Made by a program: the position numbers and the translations under genes
The notes under the pieces: model-generated
What the model was told of the DNA's origin: nothing
Database searches by the model: none
Seen by the model: the letters and a program-made list of their open reading frames with translations, nothing else
Source: Fibrobacter sp. UBA4223
GTDB taxonomy: Bacteria > Fibrobacterota > Fibrobacteria > Fibrobacterales > Fibrobacteraceae
Direction of reading: 5' to 3'
Assembly: GCA_002382975.1 (NCBI GenBank)
Contig: DFTB01000016.1
Location: 62,001-126,000, forward strand
Length of the DNA stretch: 64,000 nt
Shown here: positions 34,238 through 41,525 of the stretch, piece after piece
How the letters are laid out: each line of letters begins with the position of its first letter
Position numbering within the stretch: the first letter of the stretch is position 1

Positions 34238-36517
34238 ATGAACAAGCTCCTAAAATTATCCCTTTCCACCGCCTGCATTTTTGCGGCCTGCGGAGACAGC
34301 GACAAGGATTCCGGCGTAGCCGGCGGTTCTGTCGAGGACGGTGAAATCATTGCCGAAGAAATCGTACCCATTGAGAACAAGACGATTTCCGGCGTATCCC
34401 AGAAGGGGCCCTTCGTAGAAGGGGCCAGCGTGACCGTACAGGAACTGGAGGGCAAGACCCTCGCCCAAACCGGCCGCAGTTACGAGGGCAAGATCAAGGG
34501 CGACCGCGGAGAATTCTCCGTCGATGTGATCAACCTGGAATCCCAATTCGCCCTGCTGAAGGCCAACGGTTTCTACCTCAACGAAGTGACCGGCAAGGAA
34601 TCCGAATCCCAGGTGACACTTTACGCCTTTACAGACCTGAGCAACCGAAGCCAGGTAAACGTGAACCTGCTCACCCACCTGGAGCACGAGCGTTCCCTCT
34701 ACCTGCTAAAGAACAACGACCTCACCGTCAAGAATGCGAAGGAACAGGCCGAAAATGAAATTCTCGCCTCCTTCGGAATCCAGGGCGACTTCGGAAGTTC
34801 CGAAGACATGAACATCTTCGGCACGAGCGACGGAAGCGCAGCTCTGCTTGCCATAAGCACCTTGATGCAAAGCGACCTGAAGGAAGGGGCCTTCAGCAAG
34901 AGATTGGCGGACTACGCCAGCGATATCGAGGCCGACGGCGTGTGGGACAACGAAAAGGTTCAGACCGCCATCGCCGACTGGGCCGCAAAAACCAGCCTGA
35001 AGGGAGGCCTTGCTAGCATCCGCAAGAACATCGAGGATTGGGAACTTTCCGACAAGGTTCCCGCATTCGAGAAGTACGTGAACAGCTTCTGGTGGGAAAA
35101 CTTCAAGCTGGGCACCTGCAACAGCAAGCGTGAAGGCGAAGTCAAGAAGAACGGCAATTCTTCTAGCGCCCTGAAGGACATGGAGTTCATCTGCCTCGAC
35201 GGGGCCTGGCTGGAAGCCACCGACTTCTCGAAGGACACCCACAGTTGGAAAGCCGGAAAAGAAGGGGAATCCCGCTATGGCGACTCCGTCACCACCAACT
35301 GCTACGTGTTTGAAGAAGGCACGTGGCGTGACGCCAACGATTCCGACTGCAGCCTGAAACTGGACGGTTGTACCGAAGCCAAGGAAGGGACCGTCGGAAA
35401 GGGCAGCGACAAGACCTGGTACATTTGCAGGGACAATAGCTGGGAAGAAGCCTCCACCATGGAGAAAGACACCTACGGCTGGAAAGACGCCACCGAAGGA
35501 GACATCAAGAAAGGCGACGTGACGGACACCGTCTATGTGTTCAACGGCAAGAAATGGAATGTCGCAGATGAAATCGAATCCGTGCTGGGCGGTTGCGTGA
35601 AGGCTACGGCAGATTCTGTAGGTAAGGTTAAAAACACCTGGTATATCTGCAAGGACGGCGAATGGACCGAAGCCAAGCAAATCGAATACGATACCTACGG
35701 CTGGGAAGCGGGCAAAGACGGAGACGCCAAACAAGGCGATGTTTACAGCAGCACCTGCTATGTATATGACGGTGACGCCTGGCGTCAGGGCGACTACAAT
35801 GATTGCAATCTGGGCATGGGTGGATGCACGAAGGCTCGTCTGAATGAAGAGAGCGAAGCCAATAACGGCGAAAAGTACGTCTGCACCGACATTTCCGGGG
35901 CTGGCACCTACAGCTGGAAAATCAAGTACACCCCCGCTGGAACTTGTGCACCCAACAAAACCAACATTTACAAGGGAGAATCGGTAAACTGGGTGTTCAC
36001 GCCGGTTTCGCCCAGTGGAAGCTCTGTAACCGAAATGATGGAATATCAGAATTTTGTTAAAAGTCTCACTTGCGACTGGACATTGAATGGCGCCACCCCG
36101 GCATCTTCTAGCGGCAAGTGCGGTTCCGACGGAAAGACAGCGACTGCAACATACTCAACCACCGGGAACTTCTCCGCCTCGGTCAAACTGGGCGAAAAGA
36201 CCATCAACTGCGGAAGCGTGCAGGTGACTGGCGCTCCGCTGACAGGTTGCACCTGCGAAGCCAGCGAAACCACCCCAGATGTTGGCAATACCGTCACCTG
36301 GACCGTAAGCGGATGTCATGCCCTTGCACACATTACGTCCTACGCTTGGACAGAGGCCACAGGCACTGCGGGCACTGCAACAATGACATTCACCGAAAAA
36401 GGCCAAACCGCAAGCCCCACAGTCAAGGTTACCACCGCAGAAAACACTTCGGTAACCTTGACCTGCCCCACGGTCAAGGCAGTTGATTCCAACGCTCCGG
36501 AATATACGAACCCTTAA
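34238..36517 (+). CDS. Large repeat-containing surface lipoprotein
   Basis: The 759-residue product has a lipobox at IFAACGDS. Residues about 45-270 form one domain (ISGVSQKGPFVEGASV onward). Residues about 290-560 hold four related units of about 65 residues, with the pattern C..A..G..W-Y-I-C-(R/K)-D-x-x-W-x-E-A, each ending YGWK- or SWK-type. The C-terminal 200 residues look like two Ig/PKD-like domains rich in Thr, with paired Cys. The repeat resembles a Cys-stabilised surface module seen in Fibrobacter proteins, but I cannot name it. It is co-transcribed with the TIGR02147 regulator and ends at a strong terminator. Confidence 0.8.
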   Translation: MNKLLKLSLSTACIFAACGDSDKDSGVAGGSVEDGEIIAEEIVPIENKTISGVSQKGPFVEGASVTVQELEGKTLAQTGRSYEGKIKGDRGEFSVDVINLESQFALLKANGFYLNEVTGKESESQVTLYAFTDLSNRSQVNVNLLTHLEHERSLYLLKNNDLTVKNAKEQAENEILASFGIQGDFGSSEDMNIFGTSDGSAALLAISTLMQSDLKEGAFSKRLADYASDIEADGVWDNEKVQTAIADWAAKTSLKGGLASIRKNIEDWELSDKVPAFEKYVNSFWWENFKLGTCNSKREGEVKKNGNSSSALKDMEFICLDGAWLEATDFSKDTHSWKAGKEGESRYGDSVTTNCYVFEEGTWRDANDSDCSLKLDGCTEAKEGTVGKGSDKTWYICRDNSWEEASTMEKDTYGWKDATEGDIKKGDVTDTVYVFNGKKWNVADEIESVLGGCVKATADSVGKVKNTWYICKDGEWTEAKQIEYDTYGWEAGKDGDAKQGDVYSSTCYVYDGDAWRQGDYNDCNLGMGGCTKARLNEESEANNGEKYVCTDISGAGTYSWKIKYTPAGTCAPNKTNIYKGESVNWVFTPVSPSGSSVTEMMEYQNFVKSLTCDWTLNGATPASSSGKCGSDGKTATATYSTTGNFSASVKLGEKTINCGSVQVTGAPLTGCTCEASETTPDVGNTVTWTVSGCHALAHITSYAWTEATGTAGTATMTFTEKGQTASPTVKVTTAENTSVTLTCPTVKAVDSNAPEYTNP

Positions 36518-36541
36518 GATAACGACCAAGTAACTCAATGG

Positions 36542-36566
36542 GGCGGACGCAAGTCCGCCTTTTTTT
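36542..36566 (+). terminator. Intrinsic terminator of the TIGR02147-lipoprotein operon
   Basis: A perfect 7-bp stem GGCGGAC / GTCCGCC with a GCAA loop is followed by seven T. Confidence 0.9.
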
Positions 36567-36601
36567 CATTCATTTAATTTTCTAGATTTGCGTTTCGAAG
36601 T

Positions 36602-36636
36602 CCTAGCTCCTAACCCCTAAATCCTAGCCCCTACCC
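36602..36636. repeat. Heptamer array, five units (CCTANNN), against a start codon
   Basis: Units are CCTAGCT, CCTAACC, CCTAAAT, CCTAGCC and CCTACCC. The array ends one base before the ATG of the next gene, so the usual ribosome-binding site position is occupied by repeat. Confidence 0.88.
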
Positions 36637-36637
36637 C

Positions 36638-37798
36638 ATGCTATTCGAACAAGCCATTGCCCACCAGATTCCGAACTACACCCGCGAAGCCGATTCCCTC
36701 CGCGGGGAATCCCTTGCCATGCTGGACTACAAGGACGAGCTCCGCGTCAAGGATGCCGCCATCCGGGAATTCTGGGACGTGAACCGCCTGGCCGGCAACC
36801 CCCAGAAGGTGGTGGCAAGCCCCATGCCCCGCGGCTACCGTACCACCAGCAAGAGACGCGTGCACATGGAACCGGGCAACCTGCAGTTCGACCGTCAGGA
36901 TTCCCTGCTGGAGCCCGACGAACACAACCGTATCTACGACTTTCTGTTTGAAAAGTTGATTACGCCGGCCTACAAGCCCCTGGCCTACGCCCTGAACTGG
37001 ATTATCATTCGCGGCACCTACCAGTACCGGGTGGTGATTTTCAACATCAAGAAGGTTGACGCCAGCATCGTGCGCAAGCTGAAGCTGATTGCCGACGCCC
37101 TGCAAAAATCGCCTTTCCACGTGACGGCGGCTCACGCCTACGTAGATACCACCGAATCGGATTACTACCTGGAATCCAAACGCCCTACCGAAGGCCTGAA
37201 CTTCAAGCAGCTTTACGGCCCGCGGGAACTTTCGCTCCCTCTCGGCAAGTTCAGCCTCCGCTACCCCGTAACCGGTTTCAGCCAGATTAACGAAAGCCAG
37301 ATCCACAACCTGATCAAGGCGGCGAGCCGCCTGCTCAGCCTCGGTAAAGAAGACCACTTTCTGGACCTGTACTGCGGTTACGGCCTGTTCAGCTTTGCTC
37401 TAGGCGAAGCCGCCAAGTCGGTACTGGGCGTGGAATGGGAAGGCACTTCCATCGACTGCGCGAAGGCCTCGGCCAGGCACCTCAAAAAATCCTACCGCTT
37501 TATCGCCGGAAAGATTGACGAAGAGTTCGTGCAGACAAGGCTTCCGCGACCCGTGCCGAACGAGCCCGAAAAAATCCTGCTGGACCCGCCCCGAAAGGGC
37601 TGCGAACCTGGCGTAATCCACGCTCTTGCCATGCGAAAGCCAATACGCATCGCCCACGTGTTCTGCGGCACCGACGAGATTCCCGCCTCCCTGAAGGAAT
37701 GGGAACGTTACGGCTACCGCGTGCGCGAGGTGCAGCCCCTGGACCTGTTCCCCGGAACGCCGCACCTGGAAACCATCGTGATGCTGGAACGAAAGTAG
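36638..37798 (+). CDS. TrmA/RumA-type RNA (uracil-5) methyltransferase-like protein
   Basis: The 386-residue product has the C-terminal SAM-dependent domain of the TrmA/RlmC/RlmD family: FSQIN (the usual FxQ.N substrate loop), FLDLYCGYGLFSFALG, LLDPPRKGC, a Cys in HVFCGTDEIP at the catalytic-cysteine position, and the final HLETIVMLE motif. It lacks the TRAM domain and the N-terminal Fe-S cysteines of RlmD. The context CGTDEIP differs from the usual SCNP, so activity is likely but the target is open. The start codon directly follows a heptamer array with no clear Shine-Dalgarno sequence. Confidence 0.82.
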   Translation: MLFEQAIAHQIPNYTREADSLRGESLAMLDYKDELRVKDAAIREFWDVNRLAGNPQKVVASPMPRGYRTTSKRRVHMEPGNLQFDRQDSLLEPDEHNRIYDFLFEKLITPAYKPLAYALNWIIIRGTYQYRVVIFNIKKVDASIVRKLKLIADALQKSPFHVTAAHAYVDTTESDYYLESKRPTEGLNFKQLYGPRELSLPLGKFSLRYPVTGFSQINESQIHNLIKAASRLLSLGKEDHFLDLYCGYGLFSFALGEAAKSVLGVEWEGTSIDCAKASARHLKKSYRFIAGKIDEEFVQTRLPRPVPNEPEKILLDPPRKGCEPGVIHALAMRKPIRIAHVFCGTDEIPASLKEWERYGYRVREVQPLDLFPGTPHLETIVMLERK

Positions 37799-37907
37799 AC
37801 GAGAGAACGCCCTGCGGGCTACAGACGAGAGACGAAAGATTATAAGAAGACGTCATTAGATTTCGGCACAATGGCCGGAATGACGCATAAGAAGAATCAA
37901 GGCATAT
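37799..37907. repeat. Composite intergenic repeats (heptamer units and a REP-like palindrome)
   Basis: GACGAGA-type 7-base units flank a small GC-rich hairpin (ACGCCCTGCGGGC region, 37807-37819). They are followed at 37851-37885 by a palindrome with CGTCATT / AATGACG ends and an inner TCGGC / GCCGG pair. Confidence 0.6.
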
Positions 37908-39113
37908 ATGTCTAACGAAAATGTGACAATCAAAACAGCCGACAAGAATCCCGCACTTTGGACCCGGAACTTCGTGACGGTGGCCGCCGCGAACTTTCTG
38001 CTGTTTTTCAGTTTTTACCAGTTGCTGCCGATTCTGCCGCTCTACATTATCGAGAGGTTCCAGACCGACAACGCCACGGCAGGGTTCATTATTTCGCTTT
38101 ACACCATCGGGGCGCTGGCCTGCAGGCCCTTCGCCGGTTTTTTGGTGGATACCCTCAGCCGTAAGCCTCTCTACTTCTGGACGTTCTTCGCCTTTACCGC
38201 GTGTTTTCTGGGCTACAAGACGGTGGCCTTCTTGCCCATCCTTGCCGCCGTACGTTTTGCCCACGGGCTTTTCTTCGGAATTTCCAGCACGGCGAGCAAC
38301 ACCGTGGCCATCGACGCCCTGCCCGCGAGCCGTCGCGGCGAAGGTATCGGCTACTTCGGCATCAGCGTGAACCTGGCTTTCGCCACAGGCCCCATGACCG
38401 GCATGTTCCTGTACGAGGCCTTCGGCGACACCATCGTGTTTATCATTTCCATCGCACTCTGCATCATCGGCCTTGTCCTGGTGCAAACATTAAACGTTCC
38501 TCGCAAGGAGAAGAAGCCCCACGCGCCCCTTTCGCTGGACCGGTTTTTCTTGACCCGCGCCGTCCCGCAGTTTGCAAACTTTATCTTCGTGGGTTTTGCC
38601 TACGGGCCCGTGACCAACTACATCGCGCTCTACGCACAGGAACTGGGCATCGGCGGCTCCGGCTGGTTCTACGCCCTGATTGCGGCGGGCCTTATTTTGA
38701 ACCGAGTGATGACGGGGCGGCTCATCGACAAGGGCTACCTGATTCACCTGGTGGGTACGGGCATGACCCTGAACGTGGTGGCCTATTTTATCTTGGCCTT
38801 CAGCCACTCCCCCATCACCTTCTTTGTGGCGGCATTCCTGATTGGCACAAGCCTCGGGCTTATATTCCCGGGGTATCAGACCATGTGCGTGAACCTGGCA
38901 CGCCACGACCAGCGGGGCACGGCCAACAGCACCTACCTCTCCGGCTGGGATATCGGCATTGGGGCTGGCATTTTGGCGGGCGGCTCCATGGCGGAGCATT
39001 TCGGAAACCACCAGCCCGTATTCTTGGCCTGCGCCGTGGCGCTGGTGATTGCGGATATCCTCTACTTCGCCTGGACTTCAAGGCATTACTTGAAGAACAA
39101 GCTGGAAGGGTAG
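37908..39113 (+). CDS. MFS transporter
   Basis: The 401-residue product has about 12 hydrophobic segments and the MFS loop 2-3 signature (GFLVDTLSRKPLY), with a central cytoplasmic loop around residues 195-220 (PRKEKKPHAPLSLDR). The second half has a shorter version of the motif (GRLIDKGYL). The substrate cannot be told from sequence; drug or sugar efflux is usual for this shape. The gene is followed by a NUDIX gene on the same strand after 47 bases that contain a heptamer array. Confidence 0.88.
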   Translation: MSNENVTIKTADKNPALWTRNFVTVAAANFLLFFSFYQLLPILPLYIIERFQTDNATAGFIISLYTIGALACRPFAGFLVDTLSRKPLYFWTFFAFTACFLGYKTVAFLPILAAVRFAHGLFFGISSTASNTVAIDALPASRRGEGIGYFGISVNLAFATGPMTGMFLYEAFGDTIVFIISIALCIIGLVLVQTLNVPRKEKKPHAPLSLDRFFLTRAVPQFANFIFVGFAYGPVTNYIALYAQELGIGGSGWFYALIAAGLILNRVMTGRLIDKGYLIHLVGTGMTLNVVAYFILAFSHSPITFFVAAFLIGTSLGLIFPGYQTMCVNLARHDQRGTANSTYLSGWDIGIGAGILAGGSMAEHFGNHQPVFLACAVALVIADILYFAWTSRHYLKNKLEG

Positions 39114-39123
39114 TTCCATTTAT

Positions 39124-39151
39124 GAATTCAGATTTCGGATTTAGGAATTAT
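39124..39151. repeat. Heptamer array, four units (GAWTTNN)
   Basis: Units are GAATTCA, GATTTCG, GATTTAG and GAATTAT, ending 10 bases before the NUDIX ATG. The unit is similar to that of the element inside the NUDIX gene. Confidence 0.65.
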
Positions 39152-39160
39152 ATTTAAGTT

Positions 39161-39781
39161 ATGAAACCTTGGAAGTTGCTCAAGACGGAATACCTGGTAG
39201 ATGCCCCCTGGCTGAAAGTGGCCAAGGAGACCTGCGAACTGCCGAACGGCAAGGTCATCGACGATTTCTATACGCTTTGGCAGCCGGACTGGGTGCTGAT
39301 TCTTGCCCGTACCGCCCAGGGCAAGTGGGTCATGACGGAACAATACCGCCACGGCACCGGAAAAATCGCCCTGGAGTTCCCTGCAGGAATCATCGACAAG
39401 GGCGAAACGCCGGAGCAGGCCGCCCTCCGGGAACTGCAGGAAGAATGCGGGTACACGTTAATTCGGAATTCAGAATTCGGAATTCGGAGTGATATAAAAA
39501 AAGAAAATAGCCCTTCCAAGACTAATTCCGAAATCCGAAATTCCAACTCCGAACTATATATCGGCACTTTCCCGGTGAACCCGGACAGGCATCGCGGCGT
39601 ATTTCACGTGGTGTTCATCGATGGAGTGGTCAAGGGCGGAAGCACCCACTTTGACAGTACCGAAGAAATCGAATCTCTGGAACTTTCCGACCAGGAACTG
39701 CAGGCGAAAATGGCCGACGGCACCTTCTGCCACCCGCTGCAGATGGCGGGTTATTTGAAATACAGACTAATCAAAAAATAA
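39161..39781 (+). CDS. NUDIX hydrolase (ADP-sugar pyrophosphatase type) with an in-frame repeat insert
   Basis: The 206-residue product has the Nudix box GIIDKGETPEQAALRELQEECG (GX5EX7REUXEEXGU) at about residues 75-96 and the NPDRHRG motif after it. This is close to ADP-ribose pyrophosphatases that cleave nucleoside diphosphate sugars. Residues about 101-132 are encoded by a heptamer palindromic element (39461-39552) and are rich in Asn, Ser, Glu, Ile and Arg. Family members usually have only a few residues between the Nudix box and the YIGTFPVNP strand. The reading frame is kept across the insert, so the enzyme is probably still made. Confidence 0.88.
   Translation: MKPWKLLKTEYLVDAPWLKVAKETCELPNGKVIDDFYTLWQPDWVLILARTAQGKWVMTEQYRHGTGKIALEFPAGIIDKGETPEQAALRELQEECGYTLIRNSEFGIRSDIKKENSPSKTNSEIRNSNSELYIGTFPVNPDRHRGVFHVVFIDGVVKGGSTHFDSTEEIESLELSDQELQAKMADGTFCHPLQMAGYLKYRLIKK
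39461..39552. repeat. Palindromic heptamer element inside the NUDIX coding sequence
   Basis: The left arm has four ATTCNGA units (39461-39488). The right arm has four complementary units (ATTCCGA, AATCCGA, AATTCCA, ACTCCGA; 39525-39552). A 36-base spacer lies between them. When aligned the arms match at about 20 of 25 positions, so the mRNA can form a long hairpin. The element is in frame without stops. Confidence 0.85.
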
Positions 39782-39782
39782 G

Positions 39783-39833
39783 GGAGATTCCCGCCTTGGT
39801 TCGACTTCGCTCACCACAAGTCGTGGGAATGAC
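39783..39833. repeat. REP-like palindrome after the NUDIX gene
   Basis: The ends GGAGATTCCCGCC and GTGGGAATGAC with an inner CGACTT / AAGTCG pair match the pattern of the other ATGAC-ended elements in this window. Confidence 0.65.
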
Positions 39834-39839
39834 TTTGTA

Positions 39840-40568
39840 CTACCCGCGGGTGAGGCGGATCAGGAACTTGAAGGCTCCTCGGTCACCACCATCGTTGGCA
39901 GCGCCGTCTTCGACAAAGTCGTGTAAAGAAAAGGCAAAGGCAACCCCCAAGGACCAGGTTTCGCTCACCCACCAGTCCTTGCCCACTTCGTACTGCGTGA
40001 AGGCGGAAGCCACATCAATATCGCCATCGTCATCTCCGGATACCGCAAAAAAGGCATCCATGCCGCTGGAAAAGCCCACATAAAAGCCGTTCATCACGGA
40101 GCGGGGATTCCGGAAGGGATACACCATAAACCCAAGGCCCAAAGAGAAAGAAAAAGCATAACTGTCCAAGGATTTCTTTTCATCCGTGTTATACTTCGGG
40201 AGACTGATTCCAAAAAGGTTTATGCCTTCGCTGTAGGATTTTTCGGTATAATGATAGTCGGTTTCTCCGGAATAGGTCGCCAGTTCAAACCGGGAATGTA
40301 GCACGATTAAATTGGCAATGGACTTTCCGAACTTGAAATCGAAAAGGGGTGCAGACCAGCCCGAAAATTCCCGACTTGTGTTTTCTTCCCAGCTTCCGTC
40401 CGAATCTTCCTGGTAAGCCTTCAAATTCGTATAGGCCACGCCTGTCCCTGCACTAAAGAAGAATCCACGGTGCTCGTAGGGCGGCCGCGTCTTTTGGGGC
40501 TTGGTCTCTTGCCCCCACGAGGTCACCACAAGCAGAGCGACGATCGCTAATATCTTAAAGAACTTCAT
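39840..40568 (-). CDS. Exported beta-barrel-like protein, paralogue A
   Basis: The 242-residue product has a signal peptide (ending SWGQE) and a beta-rich body with the shared features EHRGFFFSAGTGVAY, FDFKFGKSIANLI, GFMVYPFRNPRSVMNGFYVG, VGKDWWV and a C-terminal KFLIRLTRG. The same features in the same order mark the gene directly upstream as a tandem paralogue. Alternating strands and the conserved KDWW near the C-terminus suggest an outer-membrane barrel. I recognise no named family. Confidence 0.72.
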   Translation of the reverse strand: MKFFKILAIVALLVVTSWGQETKPQKTRPPYEHRGFFFSAGTGVAYTNLKAYQEDSDGSWEENTSREFSGWSAPLFDFKFGKSIANLIVLHSRFELATYSGETDYHYTEKSYSEGINLFGISLPKYNTDEKKSLDSYAFSFSLGLGFMVYPFRNPRSVMNGFYVGFSSGMDAFFAVSGDDDGDIDVASAFTQYEVGKDWWVSETWSLGVAFAFSLHDFVEDGAANDGGDRGAFKFLIRLTRG

Positions 40569-40574
40569 TGGCGA

Positions 40575-41348
40575 CTATCCCCGGGTAAGCCTGAACGAAA
40601 GGGATATCACATTATCATCATCGTGGGAGTCCACCGTATTCCAGACCAGGCCAGTCCGAGCATAGCCAAGGCTCACACCAATGGACAAGTGGTCGTTCAT
40701 CCACCAGTCCTTGCCCAGTTCCACCTGGAAGGCCGTTCCCGAATTGAAACTGACATCACGGGAACCTCCGTTGATCAGAGTTACAAACGCAGCATAACCA
40801 ACGGAACCTCCCAAAAAGAATCCGTTCAGGGCCGAATTCTTGTCGCGGAAAGGATAAATCGTGGAACCGAAACCGATGTAGGTCCTGAAATTATAGCCGT
40901 CAGAGGATTCCATCTCCTTGGTTTCGTCTTCGGTCACCTGCGCGGGGCATTTTTCATCGGCATCGCAAAACACACGATATTCCCGGTAACCGTAGTCCAT
41001 TGTTCCCGTAAAGAATCCCAAATTGAAAACCGTGTGGAAGGCAATCAGGTTGGCAAAAGCCGTACCGAACTTGAATTCAAAGACAGGGAATGTTCCGCCG
41101 TAGTACTCAAAATAATCTACATCGCGATTCCGGTAATCACTCCCGTAACCATCGTTGTAATGATCATGCTCTTCTTTGCTGTTCTTGTACCAGTTGTAGG
41201 CCGCTCCGAATGACACGCTGTTGTAAAACCCGCGATGCTCGCGAGGGGCGGGCTTGGCGACAGTCGGTTCCGAAGGCGCAGATTCAGACTGGGCAAAAAC
41301 CAGGCCCGCCACCATCAAGACTATAATCTCAAACAATTTACTTTTCAT
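40575..41348 (-). CDS. Exported beta-barrel-like protein, paralogue B
   Basis: The 257-residue product has a signal peptide (ending VFAQSE) and repeats the pattern of its neighbour: EHRGFYNSVSFGAAY, FEFKFGTAFANLI, STIYPFRDKNSALNGFFLGG, LGKDWWM and a C-terminal SFRLTRG. It has an additional acidic loop with two Cys (FCDADEKCPA). The two genes are 6 bases apart and arose by tandem duplication. The ribosome-binding site AAGGGGAG precedes the ATG. The function is unknown. Confidence 0.72.
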   Translation of the reverse strand: MKSKLFEIIVLMVAGLVFAQSESAPSEPTVAKPAPREHRGFYNSVSFGAAYNWYKNSKEEHDHYNDGYGSDYRNRDVDYFEYYGGTFPVFEFKFGTAFANLIAFHTVFNLGFFTGTMDYGYREYRVFCDADEKCPAQVTEDETKEMESSDGYNFRTYIGFGSTIYPFRDKNSALNGFFLGGSVGYAAFVTLINGGSRDVSFNSGTAFQVELGKDWWMNDHLSIGVSLGYARTGLVWNTVDSHDDDNVISLSFRLTRG

Positions 41349-41402
41349 GAAACTCCCCTTAAAAACGGCAGTAATATAGTAAATGAGTGATGAGTGGTGA
41401 GG

Positions 41403-41451
41403 TTGTAGGCCGTAGGTTGTAGGTCGTAGGTTGTAGGTCGTAGGTATTAGG
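41403..41451. repeat. Heptamer array, seven units (NNNTAGG)
   Basis: TAGG recurs at exactly 7-base intervals seven times. This is the CCTANNN unit in the opposite orientation. ATGAGTG-type units (41385-41400) precede it. It lies between the divergent barrel and GH116 genes. Confidence 0.88.
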
Positions 41452-41525
41452 GTTGATGCGGTCGGCTCTAACCTCTTATTTACTATCTTTCCATACCATA
41501 AAAAACCTTAATACGGACATTCACT

